The position numbers were made by a program, and so were the translations under genes. A DNA stretch of 64,000 nucleotides from SG8-4 sp964598225 (GTDB taxonomy: Bacteria; Planctomycetota; Phycisphaerae; Sedimentisphaerales; Anaerobacaceae): the NCBI GenBank assembly GCA_964598225.1, contig CAZRBG010000002.1, forward strand, positions 1 through 64,000, given 5' to 3'. Positions 17,821 through 25,591 of the stretch are shown here, one piece after another (the stretch's first letter is position 1; every line of letters begins with the position of its first letter). Under the pieces are notes generated by a model. That model was not told where the DNA came from. It saw only the letters and a list, made by a program, of their open reading frames with translations, and searched no databases.

Positions 17821-19188
17821 ATGAACGACAAAGCAACCAAAAAAGAGATAAACAGACGCAGTTTCCTTCGCTCGACCGCGGCCGCAAGCGCCGGTCTGGC
17901 GTTGGCACCGATGGTCTCATCGAGAGCCGCAAGCGGCAAGCCCGACGACATCAACGTCGCCCTGCTCGGCGCCGGGGCCGAGGGCCAGGTGCTGATGAAC
18001 GCCATCCTGAAAATGAAAGACCCGAGCATACGTTTCAAAGCAGTCTGCGACATCTGGGAGGACTTCAATCAGAAACGCGCTGCACGTATCCTCAAGGCCT
18101 ATCGCCATCCGGTTAACGCCTACGTGGATTACCAGGACATGCTCGCCAAGGAAAAGGACCTCGATGCCGTAATCATCGCCACTCCGGATTTCTGGCACGC
18201 CCCGCACACCGTGGCCTGCCTGGAAGCCGGCTTGCACGTATATTGCGAGAAGGAGATGTCCAACACGCTGGAAGGCGCCAGGAAAATGATGGAAGCGGCC
18301 AAGAAATCCGGCAAGCTGCTCCAGATCGGCCACCAGCGGCGGAGCAATCCCCGCTACAGGCACTGCTATAACAAGATCATTAACGGCGCGAAACTCCTGG
18401 GCACAATCACTACCGTCAACGGCCAGTGGAACCGGAGCAAGGCGGCGTGCGAGGACCTGGGCTTCCCTAAGAACGCCAAGATGGACGAGGCCACATTGAA
18501 AAAGTACGGTTACGACTCGATGCACCAGTTCAGAAACTGGCGCTGGTACAAAGGCCTCGGCGGAGGCCCGATCGTCGACCTGGGCTCGCATCAAATTGAT
18601 ATCTATAGCTGGTTCCTCGGCGCAAATCCCAAGGCCGTGATGGCCAGCGGCGGCATCGACTACTGGAAAGGGCACGACTGGTACGACAACGTCATGGTCA
18701 TTTATGAGTACGACCTCGGAGACAGGACCGTCAGGGCGTTTTACCAGACGATAACCACCAACAGCAGCCAGGGCTACTTCGAGACCTTTATGGGCGACGA
18801 AGGCAGCTTGCAGATTTCCGAGGCCTCGGGTCGCGGCACCGTTTATCGCGAGGCGTGGGTCCCGCCGGAGAACTGGGAAAAATGGGTGAAGATGGGAATA
18901 ATCTCCGAGCCTGAGGAAGAAGAGGAAGAAGCAAAGCCGGCATCTGATACGGTGCTGGACGTTCGTGAGTCGCCGAAGCCGCCGAGTTACGACATTCCGG
19001 TAACGATGGAAGGCAAGCCGTACCATCAGCCGCACCTCGAGAACTTCTTCGCAGCAATTCGCGGCCAGGCCGAGCTAAACTGCCCCGGCAAGATCGGCTA
19101 CGAGACCGCCGTCACCGTCCTGAAAGTTAATGAAGCGATAGCCGCCGAGAAGAAGCTGAAATTCGATCCCTCGGACTTCGAGGTGTAA
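17821..19188 (+). CDS. Tat-exported Gfo/Idh/MocA oxidoreductase (EKE variant)
   Basis: 455 residues from ATG 17821, preceded by AGAAGAAA; a TTG at 17800 is possible but less likely. Tat motif INRRSFLRST. The Rossmann stretch is VALLGAGAEGQ. The active-site loop reads VYCEKEMSN (Glu143, Lys144, Glu145), so lysine is kept and the proline of EKP is replaced. The WRWYKGLGGGPIVDLGSHQIDI signature differs from the other subgroups. An acidic low-complexity insert (EPEEEEEEAKP) lies near residue 362. Own promoter at 17729-17757. Substrate unknown. Confidence 0.9.
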   Translation: MNDKATKKEINRRSFLRSTAAASAGLALAPMVSSRAASGKPDDINVALLGAGAEGQVLMNAILKMKDPSIRFKAVCDIWEDFNQKRAARILKAYRHPVNAYVDYQDMLAKEKDLDAVIIATPDFWHAPHTVACLEAGLHVYCEKEMSNTLEGARKMMEAAKKSGKLLQIGHQRRSNPRYRHCYNKIINGAKLLGTITTVNGQWNRSKAACEDLGFPKNAKMDEATLKKYGYDSMHQFRNWRWYKGLGGGPIVDLGSHQIDIYSWFLGANPKAVMASGGIDYWKGHDWYDNVMVIYEYDLGDRTVRAFYQTITTNSSQGYFETFMGDEGSLQISEASGRGTVYREAWVPPENWEKWVKMGIISEPEEEEEEAKPASDTVLDVRESPKPPSYDIPVTMEGKPYHQPHLENFFAAIRGQAELNCPGKIGYETAVTVLKVNEAIAAEKKLKFDPSDFEV

Positions 19189-19215
19189 ATAGTCTTGTAG
19201 ACAGAGAATAGTCGG

Positions 19216-19281
19216 TAGGATGGGCTTTAGCCCATGCTGATGAAGAAGTAGACATGATCCGCATGGGCTAAAGCCCATCCT
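19216..19281. repeat. Family C palindromic repeat
   Basis: TAGGATGGGCTTTAGCCCATGC and an inverted GCATGGGCTAAAGCCCATCC flank a 25-bp spacer. Confidence 0.7.
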
Positions 19282-19353
19282 GCCATACTTACCAAAAGCT
19301 AAGTTTCGTTTGTTGAATGTCAATTTGATGACAATTTAAGGACCGAGCCTAAA

Positions 19354-21246
19354 TTGAAAAATGGATTAGTGTTGACCGCCTTTCTGTGTTTGCTGGTTCT
19401 TTGCTGTTGTGCTGCCGCAGCGGACAGCGAGCCGAAGTTGCTGGGCGACGAGAGCGACGGCAGCAGAGCCCATCCGATTCACAACATTCCCCTGCTTACA
19501 GAAGAAGGCAATGAGATCGGCCCCGAGGACGATCCGCTTCTGCCTTTTTCGACCAGGCAGACCTGCGGCGGCGCGTGTCACAGCTACGATTCTGTGGCGA
19601 CCGGGTGGCACTTTAACGCGACGGAGCCCAACATCGCGCCCGGTCCGCCCGGCGAACCCTGGATACTCGTCGACGGACGCAGCGGCACTCAGGTTCCGAT
19701 CTCTCATCGAGCCTGGTCCGGAACGTTCACACCCGCTCAGGCCGGCCTTTCCAACAAGCTCTTTTTGAAGATATTCGGCAGGCACATGCCGGGCGGCGGA
19801 GCAGGCGAGCTGGAGCCGGACAAACCTGAAGACATAATGCGTTCGTTAGTATCCGGCACTCTGGAGATCAACTGCCTGGCCTGCCATGACGGCGACCCCG
19901 GCCACAACCAGGCCGAGTACGACGTTCAGGTCAAGCGCGAGAACTTCCGCTGGGCAGCGGCGGCGACGGCGAGCTTTACTACGGTAAAAGGCTCTGCCGC
20001 CGATATGCCGGACATGTGGGATCCGATGATGCCCACGCCGCTGAACGATCCCAAGAAAGTCCCGCCGAGCATCAGCTATCGCCCGCACACCTTCGACGAG
20101 CAGGGAAATGTCCTGCTGAACATCCTTCGAGAGGGCCCGGCCCATCGATGCTACTTCTGCCACTCGAATCTGTACCTCACGGAAGAGCACACCGAGAAAT
20201 GGACGCAGGACGAAGACATCCACATGAAGGCGGGTCTGACCTGCGTCGATTGTCATCGCAACGGAATCGACCATCAGCTCGTTCGCGGGTACGAAGGCGA
20301 GGCGGAAGTGTCGGACAATCCGCTGGCGGCCACAACTTCCTGCCGGGGCTGCCACCTGCCCGACGAGAGCGGCGGGATTCCCGAAGCAGCCCGACTGGGA
20401 GCGCCCGTGCCCGAGCACAAGGGCCTGCCGCCCGTACACTTCGAGAAGATGAGCTGCACCGCGTGTCACAGCGGCCCCTGGCCCGAGGACAAGACCATCG
20501 CAGTCAAAACATCACGCGCGCATCGAATGGGCACAATCGGCGTTAACAAATCTCACGAGGCCCTCCCGCATATCGAAACGCCGGTCTACGCCACAAAGGA
20601 TAACGGCAAGATCGCACCGCACAAGCTGCTCTGGCCTTCATACTGGGCAGGCATGCAGGACGACGAGATTTCGCCGGTTGCCTTTGAAACGGCGATGAAT
20701 GTTGTCGGCGAAGCCCTTTCGGACGTCGAACGGCCGATTTCCGGCGACTGGCCGACCTTCACCTCGGACCACATCGTCAAAGGTCTCAAGGCGATTGCCG
20801 GTTCGGTCGACGGCAAGGCTGTTTACATCAGCGCGGGCAACCTTTACAGTCTCGACGATTCGGGCGCTTTGTCCACCGAAGAAGACCATCCCGCGGCCGA
20901 GCCTTATCTCTGGCCGCTCGCTCACGCCGTCAGGCCGGCCGCCCAGTCGCTGGGCGTTCGCTATTGCACGGATTGCCATGACCCCGATGAGGCGTTCCTA
21001 TTCGGCGACGTTACAGTCGATTCACCCGTTGCCGCCGATGAAAGGCGCGAAGCGAAGAAGATGTTCGACTTCCAAGAGGACATCGATCCTACCTACGGCG
21101 CTGCGTTTGCGTTCTCGTTTGTGTTCCGCCCGATGATGAAGATTGTCTCGCTCTGTGCGTCTGCGGTTCTGGCTCTGGTGCTGTTGTTTTACGCGCTGAA
21201 AGCGCTGGGTTGCGTGATCAGGACGCTGGGCGGCGAAAATATTTAG
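19354..21246 (+). CDS. Membrane-anchored multiheme cytochrome c
   Basis: 630 residues with an N-terminal signal segment and one C-terminal transmembrane helix (about 594-618), leaving the body outside the cytoplasm. Six CXXCH c-heme motifs lie at about residues 174 (CLACH), 266 (CYFCH), 297 (CVDCH), 330 (CRGCH), 368 (CTACH) and 538 (CTDCH). A seventh, unusual CX3CH motif (CGGACH) is at residue 71. It starts with TTG 19354 behind AAGGACCGAG; no in-frame ATG lies nearby. A small membrane protein likely to bind haem b follows 170 bp downstream. The pair looks like a quinone-periplasm electron conduit. A link to the neighbouring oxidoreductases is inference. Confidence 0.88.
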   Translation: MKNGLVLTAFLCLLVLCCCAAAADSEPKLLGDESDGSRAHPIHNIPLLTEEGNEIGPEDDPLLPFSTRQTCGGACHSYDSVATGWHFNATEPNIAPGPPGEPWILVDGRSGTQVPISHRAWSGTFTPAQAGLSNKLFLKIFGRHMPGGGAGELEPDKPEDIMRSLVSGTLEINCLACHDGDPGHNQAEYDVQVKRENFRWAAAATASFTTVKGSAADMPDMWDPMMPTPLNDPKKVPPSISYRPHTFDEQGNVLLNILREGPAHRCYFCHSNLYLTEEHTEKWTQDEDIHMKAGLTCVDCHRNGIDHQLVRGYEGEAEVSDNPLAATTSCRGCHLPDESGGIPEAARLGAPVPEHKGLPPVHFEKMSCTACHSGPWPEDKTIAVKTSRAHRMGTIGVNKSHEALPHIETPVYATKDNGKIAPHKLLWPSYWAGMQDDEISPVAFETAMNVVGEALSDVERPISGDWPTFTSDHIVKGLKAIAGSVDGKAVYISAGNLYSLDDSGALSTEEDHPAAEPYLWPLAHAVRPAAQSLGVRYCTDCHDPDEAFLFGDVTVDSPVAADERREAKKMFDFQEDIDPTYGAAFAFSFVFRPMMKIVSLCASAVLALVLLFYALKALGCVIRTLGGENI

Positions 21247-21384
21247 GTTATCAGGATATCAGGGAATCAGGTAGTGGGTATCAGGTTATCAGGATATCAG
21301 GTGAGTGACGGTTGCCGTTGCATTTCCCGATGTCCTGATAACCTGATGTCCTGCACCCTGATAACCTGATCTTCTGATATCCTT
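21247..21384. repeat. Inverted array of ATCAGG/CCTGAT repeats
   Basis: Several direct copies of GGTTATCAGGATATCAGG on the left face CCTGATAACCTGATGTCCTG copies on the right, so the transcript could fold into a long hairpin between the cytochrome c and cytochrome b-like genes. Not seen elsewhere in the window. Confidence 0.75.
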
Positions 21385-21416
21385 ACTTTATTAATTTGAT
21401 AAGCGATATATCTAAA

Positions 21417-21932
21417 ATGACTACGAAACAAAAGGTAAATCTCATAAGTGCCCTGCGGGTGCTCGTTTACGCGGTAGCTTTGTTGTGCGTTGTAATCCAG
21501 GCCATCACGGGCTTTATTCCGGTGCTCAAAGGAGAGCACATCTCCGGCTATTCGGTCATGATTCACGCCACCTTCGCGCCGGTGTTGGCCGTATGCCTGG
21601 CCGTGCTCGCGGTTTTGTGGGCCGGCAGGTGCAAGTTCACACGGGGAGACTGGCCGTGGCTCGAGAATCTGGTTAACCGTGCCACCGCCGCCGGGAGTTC
21701 CAGCGCGCAAAAAGGCTGCAAATGCTCGGCCCTGACGCAGAAGGTGACGTTCTGGCTGATTGTCTTTTTATCTCTGCCGCTGATCCTGTCGATCATCCTG
21801 AGCATGTATCCTATATTCGGCACGCACTGGCAGGAGTACCTTCTGGCTCTGCACCGCAACACGGCGATAGCGTTCTTTCTGGTCGCGATTGTGCATACGC
21901 TGGCGCTTCTTCTGGGCGGATCGAAAAAATAA
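21417..21932 (+). CDS. Four-helix membrane protein, cytochrome b561/DUF4405-like
   Basis: 171 residues with four predicted transmembrane helices (about 10-35, 46-70, 105-130 and 140-165). Histidines placed for haem b ligation lie inside or at the ends of the helices (MIHATF, LHRNTA, IVHTLA). ATG 21417 is preferred; an in-frame TTG at 21396 is an alternative. Its position after the multiheme cytochrome c suggests it passes electrons between the quinone pool and that protein. Family assignment rests on topology and histidines only. Confidence 0.6.
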   Translation: MTTKQKVNLISALRVLVYAVALLCVVIQAITGFIPVLKGEHISGYSVMIHATFAPVLAVCLAVLAVLWAGRCKFTRGDWPWLENLVNRATAAGSSSAQKGCKCSALTQKVTFWLIVFLSLPLILSIILSMYPIFGTHWQEYLLALHRNTAIAFFLVAIVHTLALLLGGSKK

Positions 21933-22112
21933 TTGCGTAGTCGGCAATTCTCTAATATATTCAATGGGCCGCGGACGCAGCGATAATGTGTCTGTGGCCC
22001 GGTTTCTATCCTGACGCAGTATGCAGCCTTATCCATAGCGATAAGTTTTCGGTGTAGTCGTTTTTATAAGCAAGGAGGCCCTTGCGAAAGGGTCCGGAAA
22101 GGAGAAAAGCCG

Positions 22113-23219
22113 ATGGGAAAGGTAAATGTAGCTGTCGTCGGGCTCGGCTTCGGAGCCGAGTTCATACCGATCTATCAAAAGCACCCCGACGCCGAGTGTT
22201 ACGCAATCTGTCAGAGAAACGAACAGCACCTCAACGAAATAGGCGATCAGTTCGGCATCGAAAGGCGCTTCACGAAATTCGAGGACCTGCTGAGCATCGA
22301 CGAGCTGGATGCGATTCATGTCGTCTCGCCGATAGCCGACCATGCCTGGATGTCGCTGGAGTCCCTGAATGCGGGCAAGCACACCTGCTGCACCGTCCCG
22401 ATGGCCACCACCACCGAGGACTGCCTGGCGCTCGTCGAGGCACGCGAGAAGTCCGGCAAGGTGTACATGATGATGGAAACGGCCGTTTACAGCCGCGAGT
22501 TTCTCTATGCAAAAGAGCTTCTCGAATCGGGCAAGCTCGGCAAGATTCAGTTCCTTCGCGGCTCGCATCAGCAGAACATGGGCCTGCCCGGCTGGCCGGG
22601 GTACTGGTACGGCTTTCCGCCGATGCACTACGCAACCCACGCCGTTAGTCCGCTGCTGTGCCTTGCGGGCAAAAGGGCCGAGTCCGTCGTCTGCTACGGC
22701 TCGGGTAGAATCCAGGAAGATTACATCTCCAAGTACGACTCGCCGTTTGCCGCAGAGACCGCGCTAATCAAACTGGCCGACTCCGATCTCGCCTGCGAGG
22801 TCACCCGGTCGCTGTTCAACACGATCAGGCAGTACCGAGAGAGCTTCGACGTCTACGGAACGGAAATGTCGTTCGAGTGGGAGCAGACCGCCGGCGAAGG
22901 ACCGGCTATTTATACCGGCTACGAAGACGTCGAAAGGATCGAAGTCCCCGACTACGGACACCTGCTGCCCGATGAGATCGCTCCGTTCACCGGTCACGGC
23001 GTCTACGACGAAGAGCACGAGCATACATCGTTCATCCAGGGCAGCGGCCACGGCGGCTCGCACCCGCACATGACGCACGAGTTCATCCGCGCGATAGTCG
23101 AGGGCAGAGAATCGGCAGTGGACGCAAAAACCGCGGCCAACTGGACAATGACGGGAGTCTGCGCACACGAATCGGCGATGAACAACGGCGAGAGAATCCA
23201 AATTCCGAAAACGGATTAG
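22113..23219 (+). CDS. Cytoplasmic Gfo/Idh/MocA-like protein lacking the EKP lysine
   Basis: 368 residues with no signal peptide. The N-terminal Rossmann motif VAVVGLGFGAEF follows directly after the start. ATG 22113 lies behind GGAAAGGAG. The catalytic loop, EKP in the family, reads CTVP (Thr94, Val95, Pro96), so the lysine is absent. The substrate domain has histidine-rich stretches (FPPMHYATHAV, GHGGSHPHMTHEF). It may catalyse another reaction or only bind substrate. An NCS1-type permease gene follows, so this is probably the cytoplasmic end of an uptake pathway. Confidence 0.82.
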   Translation: MGKVNVAVVGLGFGAEFIPIYQKHPDAECYAICQRNEQHLNEIGDQFGIERRFTKFEDLLSIDELDAIHVVSPIADHAWMSLESLNAGKHTCCTVPMATTTEDCLALVEAREKSGKVYMMMETAVYSREFLYAKELLESGKLGKIQFLRGSHQQNMGLPGWPGYWYGFPPMHYATHAVSPLLCLAGKRAESVVCYGSGRIQEDYISKYDSPFAAETALIKLADSDLACEVTRSLFNTIRQYRESFDVYGTEMSFEWEQTAGEGPAIYTGYEDVERIEVPDYGHLLPDEIAPFTGHGVYDEEHEHTSFIQGSGHGGSHPHMTHEFIRAIVEGRESAVDAKTAANWTMTGVCAHESAMNNGERIQIPKTD

Positions 23220-23303
23220 CCGCTCTAAGAATGTACATGAAAAGTGGCTTTTCATTCACATTCTCAGACAATATACAATTTTGTGCCTGAGAGCCAAAAA
23301 AAA

Positions 23304-23332
23304 TTGTTGCATCGGCGCGCAACTGTTATATT
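23304..23332 (+). promoter_or_regulatory. Putative sigma-70 promoter for the permease
   Basis: TTGTTG (23304-23309) and TATATT (23327-23332) are 17 bp apart, 65 bp before ATG 23397. Confidence 0.55.
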
Positions 23333-23396
23333 GCGTTAAATCCGGCAAGGTGCCGGTGACGTATATTCGAGGTAGTTATTTTTAGGAGATCGAATT

Positions 23397-24887
23397 ATGA
23401 GTAATGGAACGTTGCCGAGTTATTTGAGTATGGCCAAGCCTAACCCGGCAGAGAACAGGACGCCGTGGTACAAGAGCACCGCCCCCGCCTACGCGGGTAT
23501 CTTCCTGTGGATCGTCTTCTACAGAGAGATTGCCAACGGGACTCTCTCGCAGGCCGGCCTGGGTTTGGCTCTGCTGGGGCTGGTGGTGGCTGCTCTCATC
23601 TGCCACTTCCTGTTCTATGTCGTGCCGGGCCTGTACGGCATGAAGACGGGATATCCACTCTACGTAGTGGGTTCCTCCACCTATGGCACAGCGGGGGGAT
23701 TTCTGATTCCCGGGCTGCTGATGGGCATTCTGCAGTTCGGCTGGCTGGCCGTCAACACCGCGGTCTCGACGGACTTCATACTTCAGGCGTTCGGAGGGGA
23801 CCCGGCTATGGATGCCGAAGGCGTCTTTCATGGCAGTGCGGCATTCACGATCGTAGCGATTCTCTGGGCCGTCCTTGCCGTGTTTGTGGCCCTTAAAGGA
23901 ATTCAGTACGTGGGAAAAGTATCGACCTTCCTGCCGCTGGTGCCGCTGATAATGATTCTGATCGTGTTCCTTGCCAATGTCGGAAGCGCCGGAAAATACA
24001 CGCCCGCCGAGGATGCCAAACCGCTGGTTGGTTTTCTCAAGATAATAACCATCATCGTAGGATTCTTCGCCACAGCGGGCGCCGCCGGTGTCGACTTCGG
24101 CATGGGTAATCGAAACGCCAAGGACATTCAATACGGCGGCTTGACCGGAATTGCGCTGGCTATCCTCGTCGCCGGCGGTTTGCCCTTGATCGCGATTGCG
24201 GGCGCCCACGGAGCAAATCCCGAACTCGTAAGCTACAGGTTCGACGTAGTCATCGGCCAGACGGCGGGCGCCAGGCTCATGTTTGCCCTGTTTGCTATCG
24301 CCAGTTTCGCACCGGCGTGCTTCTGCACATTCATCGCCGGCAACAGCATCGGAACCATGTTCCCGAAGCTTAACAAGGTAATAACGGTTCCCATAGGCGC
24401 CATCGTGGCCATTATTCTGGCGGTAACCGGAAAGGCTCTCGATCTGGTATGGGTATTCGAGATCATCGGAGCTTCTTTCGGTCCCATCTGCGGCTCAATG
24501 GTGGCGGATTATCTGCTTAGCGGCTGCAAGTGGTCCGGGCCGCGGAAAGGTATTAATCTGCCGGGTTATATCGCCTGGGCGGTTGGCTTTATCGTGGCGA
24601 TTCTCCCCACGATAAATGCCGAGACGTTCGGATTCATAAGCCCCGCTCCGGTGATCGCCTTTGTGATTGGTTTTGTTCTGTACTACGCACTGGCCAAGGC
24701 CGGCCTCGAGCCGCCTGTTGTCGAGATGGCCGGCGCCGCTCCGAGACCAGCCGGCGAACCGGGCGAAGGACCGGCCGCACCGGAAGCCGCCGGAGCAGAA
24801 GAAGCCCTCGACGGTGCCGAACCGCCGAAAAAGAAAGCTCCGGAGCAAAAAACCGAGGACAAACCTCCGGAAGAAAAGAAACAGTAG
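23397..24887 (+). CDS. NCS1/cytosine permease-like transporter
   Basis: 496 residues with about 12 hydrophobic helices, resembling the purine-cytosine permease (NCS1, CodB-like) family, which imports nucleobases and related small molecules with cations. The first-helix region (APAYAGIFLWIVFYREI), the PGLYGMKTGYPLYVVGSSTYG stretch and the helix 3 region fit the family. Residues about 440-496 are a hydrophilic Pro/Ala/Glu/Lys-rich tail not needed for transport. ATG 23397 is preceded by TAGGAGAT. It has its own promoter and terminator. The substrate may be a product of the adjacent oxidoreductase pathway rather than a nucleobase; unproven. Confidence 0.75.
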   Translation: MSNGTLPSYLSMAKPNPAENRTPWYKSTAPAYAGIFLWIVFYREIANGTLSQAGLGLALLGLVVAALICHFLFYVVPGLYGMKTGYPLYVVGSSTYGTAGGFLIPGLLMGILQFGWLAVNTAVSTDFILQAFGGDPAMDAEGVFHGSAAFTIVAILWAVLAVFVALKGIQYVGKVSTFLPLVPLIMILIVFLANVGSAGKYTPAEDAKPLVGFLKIITIIVGFFATAGAAGVDFGMGNRNAKDIQYGGLTGIALAILVAGGLPLIAIAGAHGANPELVSYRFDVVIGQTAGARLMFALFAIASFAPACFCTFIAGNSIGTMFPKLNKVITVPIGAIVAIILAVTGKALDLVWVFEIIGASFGPICGSMVADYLLSGCKWSGPRKGINLPGYIAWAVGFIVAILPTINAETFGFISPAPVIAFVIGFVLYYALAKAGLEPPVVEMAGAAPRPAGEPGEGPAAPEAAGAEEALDGAEPPKKKAPEQKTEDKPPEEKKQ

Positions 24888-24937
24888 AATAAACCCGGTT
24901 CTATGAGCCGGCATTTACCCTTAAAGAGTCAACCAAA

Positions 24938-24980
24938 ACGGCGGAGATTCGGAAAACCCGAGTCACCGCCGTCTTTTTTT
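24938..24980 (+). terminator. Intrinsic terminator after the permease gene
   Basis: Imperfect 15-bp stem (ACGGCGGAGATTCGG with CCGAGTCACCGCCGT), an AAAAC loop and a run of seven T residues at 24974-24980. Confidence 0.88.
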
Positions 24981-24983
24981 AGT

Positions 24984-25064
24984 GGCGAGGGCGTCCCGCC
25001 CTTGTGCCTCCAGGTCGTCCAGGCCGCGTAATAATGAAGAACAAGGGAAAGACGCCCTCGCCAC
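24984..25064. repeat. GTGGCGAGGGCGTC inverted repeat
   Basis: GTGGCGAGGGCGTCCCGCCCTT and an opposing GACGCCCTCGCCAC flank a 40-bp spacer. A related GGGCGGGACGCCCGCG element occurs near 29850 and 63370. Confidence 0.5.
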
Positions 25065-25118
25065 GATTTCCGCGAAATCCGGGGCTGCAAAAAAATTACA
25101 TTTTTTCATTTTTTTTCT

Positions 25119-25147
25119 TTGCATCTTGTACAAGTGTACGATATTAT
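25119..25147 (+). promoter_or_regulatory. Promoter of the blaI-M56 operon
   Basis: TTGCAT (25119-25124) and TATTAT (25142-25147) are 17 bp apart. Operator 1 lies in the spacer and operator 2 just downstream, the layout expected for repression by polymerase exclusion. Confidence 0.7.
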
Positions 25148-25165
25148 GCTTGTACTAATGTACAA
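25126..25165. promoter_or_regulatory. Two BlaI-type operator dyads
   Basis: Operator 2 (25150-25165) is a perfect dyad, TTGTAC-TAAT-GTACAA. Operator 1 (25126-25141) is TTGTAC-AAGT-GTAC followed by GA. Their centres are 24 bp apart. BlaI/MecI repressors bind TACA/TGTA dyads, so the adjacent regulator probably controls itself here. Confidence 0.78.
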
Positions 25166-25188
25166 TACACTTGTAAAAGGAGATTGAT

Positions 25189-25563
25189 ATGACGCGTAAA
25201 GACTTACCGGCTTTGAGCCCTTCCGAGACCGAGATACTTAGATTAGTCTGGCAGCTCGACAAAGCAACCGTGCAGGAGGTCTGCGAGAAACTGCCCGCCT
25301 GGAGGAAGATAACCTACGCCACCGTTCAGACGCTGCTCCGCCGGCTGGAGAAGAAAGGCTACCTCAAGCATACAGTCGATGGTAAGGCGCATGTCTTTTC
25401 GGCTGCGGTTAAGCAGGAACACGTTGTAAAAAGATCGGTCGGCGATTTCCTCGACCGGCTCTTCGGCGGCGATCCCGTGCCGTTAGTGCAATATTTAGCC
25501 GAACACGGCAAGATCAGCGCCGACGACATCGAGAACCTCAAACAACTAATAGACAATAAGTAG
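25189..25563 (+). CDS. BlaI/MecI family transcriptional repressor
   Basis: 124-residue winged-helix repressor with recognition region TYATVQTLLRRLEKKGYL and a C-terminal dimerisation helix. ATG 25189 follows AAAAGGAGATTGAT. The M56 peptidase gene starts 28 bp downstream, the usual BlaI-BlaR1 pairing, in which the peptidase inactivates the repressor after a signal. Two operator dyads overlap its promoter. It most likely autoregulates this operon. No beta-lactamase gene is nearby, so the inducing signal is unknown. Confidence 0.93.
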   Translation: MTRKDLPALSPSETEILRLVWQLDKATVQEVCEKLPAWRKITYATVQTLLRRLEKKGYLKHTVDGKAHVFSAAVKQEHVVKRSVGDFLDRLFGGDPVPLVQYLAEHGKISADDIENLKQLIDNK

Positions 25564-25591
25564 CCGTTTGACTTTCTGTGGAGAGATGAAA

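Noticed and set aside
21247..21384. CRISPR array
   Set aside because: Units are 6-20 bp, lack regular spacers and appear in both orientations; no cas genes.
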